A stretch of 10,795 bases of DNA from Thiotrichales bacterium (GTDB lineage Bacteria > Pseudomonadota > Gammaproteobacteria > JAAZVR01): the NCBI GenBank assembly GCA_018623305.1, contig JAAZVR010000024.1, positions 1 through 10,795 of the forward strand, read 5' to 3'. Positions 1 to 6,018 of this stretch are shown here, one piece after another. How positions within the stretch are numbered: position 1 is the stretch's first letter; every line of letters starts with the position of its first letter. The notes below the pieces were generated by a model. It did no database searches. It was not told the DNA's origin and worked only from the letters and a program-made list of their open reading frames with translations. Made by a program: the position numbers and the translations under genes.

Positions 1-2096
1 GATGAGAGTTCTATCGTGCCTTTGTGCTCTTCAATAATACGCTTGACGATGGCCAAACCAAGCCCTGTTCCTTTAGGCTTTGATGTCGCATAAGGTTCAA
101 AGAGGCGCTCTCTGACCTCTTTAGTAATCGCTATGCCATTATCGCATACGCTGAGTTTGACTGTCTGACCGATGCGTTCGGTTTTTACATGAATCATTGG
201 GTGGTCGATGGATTCACACGCTTCAATCGCATTTTTGACTAAATTATGCAGAACTTGACGGATTTGAGTTGGGTCAAGCATAAGTTCAGGTAGGTCATCT
301 TCAAGCTCCAGCTCGATTTTAAAGCGATTGTGTTTGTGGAAATACAATTCAGTTGTATTTCGAATCAGTCCAGTGATCGATGTTTTTTGCAGTTGAAGAC
401 TTGGCATTCGAGCAAATTCATTAAAGGTTTGCACCATGTTTTTCAATGATTCAACGTGCGAGATAATCGTGTCGGTGGATTTGGTCAGCAATTCTTTTTC
501 ATGCGCTTCTAAATGCGAGCTGAGTTTATATTGCATGCGTTCAGCGGAAAGCTGAATCGGTGTCAGTGGGTTCTTGATTTCATGAGCAAGACGCCTTGCG
601 ACTTCTGACCATGCCTCTGTACGTTGGGCTTGCATCAACTGAGAAATGTCATCAAATACGATAATCATACCCGCGCTTTTTTGTTGAAAATCAGGCAAGG
701 TTGTTCCCTGAACAGATAGGGTCAGAGTTCGGTGTTCGGTTTCAATTTGCACTTGTGCTTGCCATTCGTTTTTATCTTCGAGATGGTTTTGCATAATCAC
801 ATCAATCAGGGGTTTTAAGCTGGGCTGTTCGTTTGCTAAGTGATTAATGGGTAAGTATTGATAGGCCTCAAAACGTGTATCCAAAATCGTTTCAGCTGAG
901 GTGTTATACGTTCTGAGAACCATTGGCGATGAGCACACCCAAACACCAGATGATAGATGCTTCAAAATGGTTTCAAAAAAGGCACGCTGTGTTTCGGCAT
1001 TTTGCTGAGAGCTTTGAATTCGATTACGCGCCAAACTGATTTGTTGCGTCATTTCATTAAAAGAGTCGACAAGAAAGCCCAATTCATCATGGTCTTGGTT
1101 TTGCAGTTGAGTGGAATAATTACCTTGCGAGACTTGTTTAGTGGCGAAGGCTAAATGACGAATGGGTTGTGTGAAGCGGCGTGATAAGTGAATGGCTACC
1201 AAAATAGCTGCTAAGCCCGCCAAGAGTGCAACCAATAATAGAGACACTAAAAACGTTGCTTTTAGAGGACTTTTTAAAAGCGCAAGCCGCTGGTGTTCCT
1301 CAAATGCCTGTGCGACGGTTTGAGTCAAAGCATCAATATCCTTAGGCACAATGAATTGAGCCCGAAGCCCGTATATATCCTGACGATGTAAAAGCGGTAC
1401 AACGATGTCAATGGATGAGAAATTTTCATCACTGTTGTCGTATTGTGTAAAAGGCGTGATTTGACGGATTTGTTGAAGCACATTGGCATCCAGTGATTCA
1501 GGTGAAATGATTGTCAGGTCACTCGAGCTGGAGGCGATGGCTTGTCCGTTGCTGTTGAATAATGCCATTTCATGAGCATTCAATAATAAGCGCATTTCAT
1601 TTAAGACTAGAGAAGGTTCAGTGATTAAATCGAGCGCTTTTGTGTCGGCAATATTTTGCACTTGTTTCAGAGATTCACGACGCTTTTGGTCAATAGAAGC
1701 CCGCGATAAATCCATCGCACTTTGTAAGGCACTTTCGGTTTTGATGTTAAACCAACTGTCGATGCCCTGATTGATAAACGTCAAAGCGAAGGCGAAAACC
1801 ACCAGAAGAGGAATGAGCGTAACGCCTGCGACAATTCTCAGCAATCGTAGAGTGATGCTGGTGGTTGAGGTGTGTTTTCGGCGCTGTTGAATCAATACAT
1901 ACAATTGGCGTCCAATCATTCCGATCATGGCTAAGACACCAATGATGACCGCAGCGAGTAAAACGACATAGGATTGAGCAAAATCATCAACATCTTGAAT
2001 GGCTTGAGTCATGATGAGCAGCACCAATAAGGTCACGCCTGTGAGTAGAATGGCCGGCCAAGTTTCTTTGATGAGAGAGCTGCGTCGTTTTATCAT
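1..2096 (-). CDS. ntrY: NtrY-type sensor histidine kinase, 3' end cut by the window edge
   Basis: Membrane sensor kinase that autophosphorylates on a histidine and passes the phosphate to a response regulator, in this family usually NtrX, which would lie just left of the window. The 698 codons visible show three hydrophobic segments near residues 14-32, 43-65 and 84-108, an extracytoplasmic stretch, and a fourth membrane segment near 275-300. A HAMP-like linker follows near 300-350 and a PAS-like region near 365-470. The HisKA domain carries the H-box RRLAHEIKNPLTP with His505, followed by an ATPase domain with the N-box HNLVKNAIEA and the G2 box GTGLGLA. The reading frame is open from the ATG at 2096 to base 1. 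The G1 box reads DNGIAI, with Ala in place of the usual second Gly. The start lies two bases after the DUF4390 stop, so translation is probably coupled. NtrY/NtrX pairs govern nitrogen or redox-related genes; the signal here is unknown. Confidence 0.9.
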   Translation of the reverse strand, partial: MIKRRSSLIKETWPAILLTGVTLLVLLIMTQAIQDVDDFAQSYVVLLAAVIIGVLAMIGMIGRQLYVLIQQRRKHTSTTSITLRLLRIVAGVTLIPLLVVFAFALTFINQGIDSWFNIKTESALQSAMDLSRASIDQKRRESLKQVQNIADTKALDLITEPSLVLNEMRLLLNAHEMALFNSNGQAIASSSSDLTIISPESLDANVLQQIRQITPFTQYDNSDENFSSIDIVVPLLHRQDIYGLRAQFIVPKDIDALTQTVAQAFEEHQRLALLKSPLKATFLVSLLLVALLAGLAAILVAIHLSRRFTQPIRHLAFATKQVSQGNYSTQLQNQDHDELGFLVDSFNEMTQQISLARNRIQSSQQNAETQRAFFETILKHLSSGVWVCSSPMVLRTYNTSAETILDTRFEAYQYLPINHLANEQPSLKPLIDVIMQNHLEDKNEWQAQVQIETEHRTLTLSVQGTTLPDFQQKSAGMIIVFDDISQLMQAQRTEAWSEVARRLAHEIKNPLTPIQLSAERMQYKLSSHLEAHEKELLTKSTDTIISHVESLKNMVQTFNEFARMPSLQLQKTSITGLIRNTTELYFHKHNRFKIELELEDDLPELMLDPTQIRQVLHNLVKNAIEACESIDHPMIHVKTERIGQTVKLSVCDNGIAITKEVRERLFEPYATSKPKGTGLGLAIVKRIIEEHKGTIELS

Positions 2097-2098
2097 GG

Positions 2099-2641
2099 TC
2101 AATACTTTAAGGTGTATGGGTCACTGTATAAGGCCCAGTCGTCATTGAAAAAGTTCATCAGGTTGAGCGTAAGTGGCAATTTATTTTGTTGCCATTTAAA
2201 CTCCAAATGCACTTCATAGTCCGTTTCAGGTTTCATTGCTTTTAGGTCAATAATGGGTAAATTTTCTAATGAGCCAAGCGTGAATAAAGCCCGAGATAAA
2301 TTACGGCAATCTCTGGATTTATTCAGCGTTTTATTTTGGATGAAATAGGTTTGTGTCAAAGGTCGATACTGCACACTGAATTCGTAATTAAGTTTATGTT
2401 CGATTTGCTGCGATTGGGTGTTGATTAGACGCATGCGCAGAGTCCATTCGATTGGGTAACCGTGTTCGAGGACCTCAATTAAGGCATCTGAGAGATCGTA
2501 TTCGACATAGCCTGTTAGGGTTAATTGTTTTTGATGCTCTTGCAGATAAGGTTGATGAAAAACCACAGGCGCGCTCCACACAGTGAGCGGCCATAGTAGC
2601 AATAATAGAAAGGCGTTAAGCGTTTTTCTGTAAGACGGCAT
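2099..2641 (-). CDS. DUF4390 family exported protein
   Basis: Small protein of unknown function resembling the DUF4390 family, which commonly sits between rsmB and ntrY. With the start at 2641 it has 180 residues and opens with a classic signal peptide: MPSYRK, a Leu-rich core, then WSA before PVVF as the likely cleavage site. The mature part is mostly beta-like, with no cysteine pair or lipobox and no recognisable catalytic motif. It contains a CRNLSRALFTLGSLENLP stretch typical of the family. The frame is open upstream to 2689, so ATGs at 2653, 2662 and 2689 are alternatives. I prefer 2641 because it puts the basic N-region directly at the start of the signal peptide. It overlaps the end of rsmB by 26 bases and ends two bases before ntrY. 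A periplasmic partner of the kinase is a reasonable guess from this position, but only a guess. Confidence 0.8.
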   Translation of the reverse strand: MPSYRKTLNAFLLLLLWPLTVWSAPVVFHQPYLQEHQKQLTLTGYVEYDLSDALIEVLEHGYPIEWTLRMRLINTQSQQIEHKLNYEFSVQYRPLTQTYFIQNKTLNKSRDCRNLSRALFTLGSLENLPIIDLKAMKPETDYEVHLEFKWQQNKLPLTLNLMNFFNDDWALYSDPYTLKY

Positions 2642-3914
2642 AATAAAATCCATCCATTCCATCAATGCCTGTACGTACTTGGCGACCATGCGTTTGATCT
2701 ATACCCCAATGTGCGTCGATTTTGATTTCTGTGGCATCGGGCGTTTCTGCTAGAAAGGCCTCGATTTGCTGAACGTTTTCATCAGGCAGAATTGAGCAAG
2801 TCGCATAGACTAAACGACCGTTGGGTTTGAGTGTGCTCCAAAGCGCTTTCAAAATGTTGGCTTGAACCTCGACTAATTGAGCGATGTCATCTTCTCGGCG
2901 CAACCATTTAATGTCTGGGTGGCGACGGATGACGCCAGTGGCAGAACAGGGTGCATCGAGTAAGATTCGGTCGAATGGTGTGCCATCCCACCATGTGTCC
3001 AAATCAGCGGCGTCGGCTTCAATCAATTCGGCTCCGACCTCCAGTCGTTCAAGGTTTTCTTGCACGCGAGCCAGTCGCATTCCGTCTGAATCCAGCGCAA
3101 TCAGCTCTGCTTCGCCATTAACGGATTCCAAAACATGCCCTGTTTTTCCGCCCGGTGCGGCGCAGGCATCTAAGATTCGCTCATGAGGCTCGGCTTCGAG
3201 TAAGTGTGCGGCCAATTGCGCGGCAGGGTCTTGCACGCTGACCCAGCCTTCGTCGAAGTGTGGCAAACGATCTACGCCGACAGCGCGTTCAAGACACACA
3301 GCGCTAGTCACGGCTGAGTGAGTCTGTGCATCGACCTCGACTTCATTGAGTTGCTCAATGTAATCTTCTCGAGAAATAAATTCAGGATTGATACGTAAGC
3401 ACATCGGAGCGGATTCATTTAAGGCCTCCAAAATGGCTGAGGTGTCTTTTTTGTAGGCCTTTTTGATGCGATTTAGCAACCAATCAGGGATGGAATACTT
3501 GTCTTCCCAGTTTTGATCGATTTTTTCCAGTAGGCCTTCACCTGTGCGGGTGTAATTGCGTAAAACCGCATTCGCAAGGCCTTTCGCCCAAGGTTTTTTA
3601 AGGCCTTGAACCACATCTACCGTGGCAGAAATCGCCGCGTGTTCGGGTGTTCGAAGATAAATAAGCTGGTATAGGCCTACAAGAATGGTCAGTTCAATGT
3701 CGTAATCTTTGGCGCGGATTTTCTTAGTAATCAAACCCTCCATTAAACGTTCTAAACGGTTTAAATGGCGCAAAGTTCCGTAGCAAAGTTCTTGGTAGAA
3801 CCCTTGATCTTCAAGGCTGAGTTGGTTTTTCATCGCAGGAATGAGTTGCATCAACGATTTACCATCCTCAAGCACATCGCGTAGGGTGTAAACGGCGGCT
3901 AATCGAGCATTCAT
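2616..3914 (-). CDS. rsmB: 16S rRNA (cytosine(967)-C5)-methyltransferase RsmB
   Basis: Methylates C5 of cytosine 967 in 16S rRNA using S-adenosylmethionine during small-subunit assembly. The 432 residues match the usual RsmB length. An N-terminal NusB-like RNA-binding domain (about 1-140, with ELCYGTLRHLNRLE at 42-55) is followed by the Rossmann methyltransferase domain. Motif I is DACAAPGGKTG at 249-259. Motif IV is LLDAPCSATG, with Cys323 in the Pro-Cys pair. Motif VI is YATCSILPDEN, with the expected catalytic Cys373. The start codon overlaps the fmt stop as ATGA (3911-3914), which supports both this start and translational coupling. The gene is rich in the palindrome AGGCCT, with seven copies, six of them between 3422 and 3678. 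Nothing suggests decay. Confidence 0.96.
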   Translation of the reverse strand: MNARLAAVYTLRDVLEDGKSLMQLIPAMKNQLSLEDQGFYQELCYGTLRHLNRLERLMEGLITKKIRAKDYDIELTILVGLYQLIYLRTPEHAAISATVDVVQGLKKPWAKGLANAVLRNYTRTGEGLLEKIDQNWEDKYSIPDWLLNRIKKAYKKDTSAILEALNESAPMCLRINPEFISREDYIEQLNEVEVDAQTHSAVTSAVCLERAVGVDRLPHFDEGWVSVQDPAAQLAAHLLEAEPHERILDACAAPGGKTGHVLESVNGEAELIALDSDGMRLARVQENLERLEVGAELIEADAADLDTWWDGTPFDRILLDAPCSATGVIRRHPDIKWLRREDDIAQLVEVQANILKALWSTLKPNGRLVYATCSILPDENVQQIEAFLAETPDATEIKIDAHWGIDQTHGRQVRTGIDGMDGFYYAVLQKNA

Positions 3915-4840
3915 TGGCCGAGTACCGTGCCATCAAGTTGGCGCGCATTGGCAAAATCAGCGGCTTTCATGCGTTTTTTGCCCGCCGGTTGAAGCTCGGT
4001 GATGCACAGTAATGAATCGCCTGTGGCCACCCAAACACCTTGTTTGTCGGTTTTGACAATGGAGCCTGCGGGTGCGTTGCTGGGTTCAGTGGAGGCGGCT
4101 GCCATCCAAATGCGTAACGGTTGACCGTCGAGTTGAGTAAAACACACAGGCCAAGGGTTAAAGGCGCGAATGCGTTGGCTGAGTGTTTGAGCGGATTCTG
4201 TCCAATTGATATCCGCTTCAGCTTTGCTCATTTTGTGTGCATAAGTGGCTAAATCATCGTTTTGTTGAATTGGGTTTGCCGTGCCGTTTTCCAGTTGCGG
4301 AATGACTTTCATCATCGCTTCTGCCCCTAAAGTGCTTAAACGGTCGTGAACGGTTTGGGCGGTGTCATCCGTTGAAATTGGCGTTGTCTCAATCAGCAAC
4401 ATATCACCGGTATCTAAGCCAACATCCATTTGCATAATGGTGACGCCCGTTTCGGCATCGCCTGCTTCAATCGAGCGTTGAATCGGCGCCGCACCACGCC
4501 ATTTGGGCAAAATCGAGCCGTGAATATTAATACAGCCTAAGCGTGGCATATCCAATACCGCTTTGGGCAAGATCAAACCATAAGCGACAACGACCATTAA
4601 ATCAGCATTGTGTGAGGCCAAAATTTGTTGGGCTTCTTCGTCTTTTAATGAGACGGGTTGAAGAACTGGGATTCCATGTTCAAGCGCGGTTTGTTTGACA
4701 GGAGACGCTGTGAGTTTTTGCCCGCGACCCGCTGGGCGGTCAGGTTGGGTGTAGACCGCTGCAACCGTATGTTCAGAGTCAATTAAGGCTTGTAAAGGGG
4801 CGACCGCAAAATCGGGGGTGCCAGCGAAGATAATATTCAT
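3911..4840 (-). CDS. fmt: Methionyl-tRNA formyltransferase
   Basis: Transfers a formyl group from 10-formyltetrahydrofolate to Met-tRNA(fMet), giving the initiator tRNA for bacterial translation. The 309 residues are of normal length. The N-terminal Rossmann domain begins MNIIFAGTPDFA. The folate-binding and catalytic loop is INIHGSILPKWRGAAPIQ, with the expected catalytic residues Asn105, His107 and Asp143 (in GLDTGD). The C-terminal OB-like tRNA-binding domain includes the FNPWPVCF segment near 228-235. fmt usually directly follows def. Here 558 bases holding a chemoreceptor remnant separate them, so fmt may rely on its own promoter in that remnant. It overlaps rsmB by ATGA. It has no AGGCCT copy, unlike its neighbour rsmB. 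Confidence 0.97.
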   Translation of the reverse strand: MNIIFAGTPDFAVAPLQALIDSEHTVAAVYTQPDRPAGRGQKLTASPVKQTALEHGIPVLQPVSLKDEEAQQILASHNADLMVVVAYGLILPKAVLDMPRLGCINIHGSILPKWRGAAPIQRSIEAGDAETGVTIMQMDVGLDTGDMLLIETTPISTDDTAQTVHDRLSTLGAEAMMKVIPQLENGTANPIQQNDDLATYAHKMSKAEADINWTESAQTLSQRIRAFNPWPVCFTQLDGQPLRIWMAAASTEPSNAPAGSIVKTDKQGVWVATGDSLLCITELQPAGKKRMKAADFANARQLDGTVLGQ

Positions 4841-4867
4841 TCCATCACTCGAATTTGTTTTTTAGGG

Positions 4868-4906
4868 ATTTTAGCAAAATTACAGCGAGAAGCCTGAATC
4901 TGACAA
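4868..4906 (-). promoter_or_regulatory. Candidate fmt-rsmB-DUF4390-ntrY promoter
   Basis: On the minus strand, TTGTCA (4901-4906) lies 16 bases before TGTAAT (4879-4884); each hexamer matches the sigma-70 consensus at five of six bases. A second possible -10, TAAAAT (4868-4873), carries an upstream TGC extended element. Either would start a transcript a few tens of bases before the fmt ATG at 4840. The site lies in the broken 5' end of the chemoreceptor remnant. It was found by eye and has no experimental support. Confidence 0.4.
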
Positions 4907-5389
4907 AAAACAAATCGGTATTCCTGATGGAAGCATCTTAAGTACAACGACCGACTTGAACGGGAATATCTTGACGGCTACTGATGATTTCGTTGCTGTC
5001 AGTGGTTTTGCTCGAGAAGATATGATTGGTCAGCCGCACAATATGATTCGCCATCCCGATGTGCCTGCTACTGTATTTAAAGATTTGTGGCAAACGCTGG
5101 CAAAAGGCAAGACTTGGAATGCGATTGTTAAAAACCGTGCGAGTTCGGGTGATCATTACTGAGTGGAGGCGGATGCGAGCCTGATTGTTGAAAATGGCAA
5201 AGTAATCCTTGAAGAGAGTATTCCGAAAACTCCCACGCAAAAGACGTTAGAAAACTTGAATGTTTTCGACAAGATTAAGATTAAAACCCGCGCCTACATT
5301 ATGCTGTGAGTATGGCGCCTAAGTCGGCTGCGCCGGCCCCTCAGGAGGTTGCTTCTTCAGCCACAAAAGACGAGTGGTCTGAATTTTAA
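4875..5389 (+). pseudogene. Remnant of a PAS-containing methyl-accepting chemotaxis protein
   Basis: Decayed chemoreceptor gene. From 4875 the frame reads NYSEKPESD, then an Aer-like PAS head with DGSILSTTTDLNGNI, VSGFAREDMIGQPHNMIRHP and DLWQTLAKGKTWNAIVKNR. It stops at TGA (5160-5162) exactly where receptors of this type have Trp in a GDYYWV-like motif. The same frame resumes as VEADASLIVENGKV and NLNVFDKIKIKTRAY, the segment that precedes the first membrane helix in such receptors, then stops at 5307. A different frame (5306-5389) follows with an Ala/Pro-rich tail ending DEWSEF, like the CheR-tethering tails of receptors. Membrane helices, HAMP and the whole signalling hairpin are missing. 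No start codon is visible in the PAS frame; TAG occupies 4872-4874. It lies opposite to and between def and fmt, ending ten bases before the def stop. Identification rests on recalled family motifs. Confidence 0.85.
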
Positions 5390-5398
5390 ATTCGATTG

Positions 5399-5914
5399 TT
5401 ATCCGCGTTCGGCTTCTTTGCGCATTTTTTGGATTTGTTTACGAATGCGGTTTTGCTTGAGTCTCGAGAGTTGGTCGATGAACAAGTCACCGTTTAAGTG
5501 GTCGTATTCATGTTGAATGCACACACCCGCTAAATCGGTTGCTTCCATTTCAAATTCATTACCCTCTCTGTCCAAAGCACGTACTAAGACGTGTTCGTGG
5601 CGTTTAGTTTTTTCGTAAATGCCAGGGATCGATAAGCAGCCTTCTTCCCACTCTAAGTCGCCCGCCGTTTCGATGATTTCGGGGTTAATCATAATAATTG
5701 GCGAATCACTGTCCTCGGATGTATCCATCACGAAAAAACGGTAAGGAATGCCGACTTGAGTCGATGCAAGGCCAACGCCTTTGTGTTGATACATGGTATC
5801 CAACATATTGTCTAAGATGGTTTGCAGTTCACCGTCGATATTTTCAACAGGTTTTGCGTGGGTACGTAGGCCTTCGATGTCTTCTGGGAATTGTAAAACG
5901 TGCATTAAACTCAT
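5399..5914 (-). CDS. def: Peptide deformylase
   Basis: Metal-dependent hydrolase that removes the formyl group from the N-terminal Met of nascent proteins as they leave the ribosome. The 171 residues are of typical length. All three family motifs are present: motif 1 GVGLASTQVG (47-55 region, with Ser where Ala is commoner), motif 2 EEGCLS with metal ligand Cys93, and motif 3 QHEYDHLNG with His135, Glu136 and His139. The C-terminal tail is basic and helical (about 150-171), as in gammaproteobacterial enzymes. The start at 5914 has no strong ribosome-binding site; an in-frame ATG at 5905 would give MHVLQFP and is a real alternative. It is functionally paired with fmt but physically separated from it by the receptor remnant. 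Confidence 0.97.
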   Translation of the reverse strand: MSLMHVLQFPEDIEGLRTHAKPVENIDGELQTILDNMLDTMYQHKGVGLASTQVGIPYRFFVMDTSEDSDSPIIMINPEIIETAGDLEWEEGCLSIPGIYEKTKRHEHVLVRALDREGNEFEMEATDLAGVCIQHEYDHLNGDLFIDQLSRLKQNRIRKQIQKMRKEAERG

Positions 5915-5923
5915 AATTAGGTA

Positions 5924-5939
5924 CTCAAATTTTTTTGAG
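5924..5939. repeat. Small AT-rich hairpin in the def leader
   Basis: Six-base arms CTCAAA and TTTGAG enclose a TTTT loop. It lies 10-25 bases upstream of the def start and would fall at or near the 5' end of the def transcript if the promoter candidate at 5942-5950 is right. The stem is weak, and no function can be assigned. Confidence 0.35.
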
Positions 5940-5941
5940 AA

Positions 5942-5950
5942 ATTGTAGCA
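5942..5950 (-). promoter_or_regulatory. Candidate def extended -10 promoter
   Basis: On the minus strand the sequence reads TGC then TACAAT, an extended -10 element five of six bases from consensus, about 28 bases before the def start. No good -35 hexamer lies at the usual distance, so the TG motif would have to carry recognition. Confidence 0.35.
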
Positions 5951-5953
5951 TAT

Positions 5954-5982
5954 TTGAGCTCAATCGCCGCTCAGCGTAAAAT
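5954..5982 (+). promoter_or_regulatory. Candidate promoter of the ABC exporter, with palindrome over the -35
   Basis: TTGAGC (5954-5959) and TAAAAT (5977-5982) are spaced by 17 bases and point toward the exporter start at 6019. The -35 is part of the perfect ten-base palindrome TTGAGCTCAA (5954-5963), which could be a regulator half-site pair or chance. This and the def promoter candidate are back to back in a 104-base divergent gap. Confidence 0.4.
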
Positions 5983-6018
5983 GCGAGTAACTAAAACGAG
6001 CTGATAAGACAATCTACG

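Noticed and set aside
957..1154. 65-residue plus-strand open frame in ntrY
   Set aside because: It is antisense to the continuous ntrY frame, which has clear domain content across this stretch.
2884..3186. 100-residue plus-strand open frame in rsmB
   Set aside because: It is antisense to conserved methyltransferase motifs I and IV, and its Ser-rich product is typical of a shadow frame.
4956..5162. A stand-alone 68-residue protein starting at TTG 4956
   Set aside because: Coding similarity to a PAS head extends upstream of the TTG to about 4875 and continues downstream after the TGA, so it is a piece of a broken receptor gene rather than a small complete gene.
5160..5162. TGA read as Trp or selenocysteine in the receptor remnant
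   Set aside because: TGA is used as a normal stop by fmt, fetA, fetB, the exporter and the DUF4390 gene in this window. The remnant also has a second stop, a frame change and missing domains.
4938..5240. 100-residue minus-strand open frame over the receptor remnant
   Set aside because: The plus strand carries the recognisable PAS sequence; the minus frame is its shadow.
5311..5340. GC-rich inverted repeat as a terminator for the remnant or def
   Set aside because: The arms GGCGC/GCGCC are only five bases, no T-run follows on either strand, and the sequence is explained by the Ala/Pro-coding tail.
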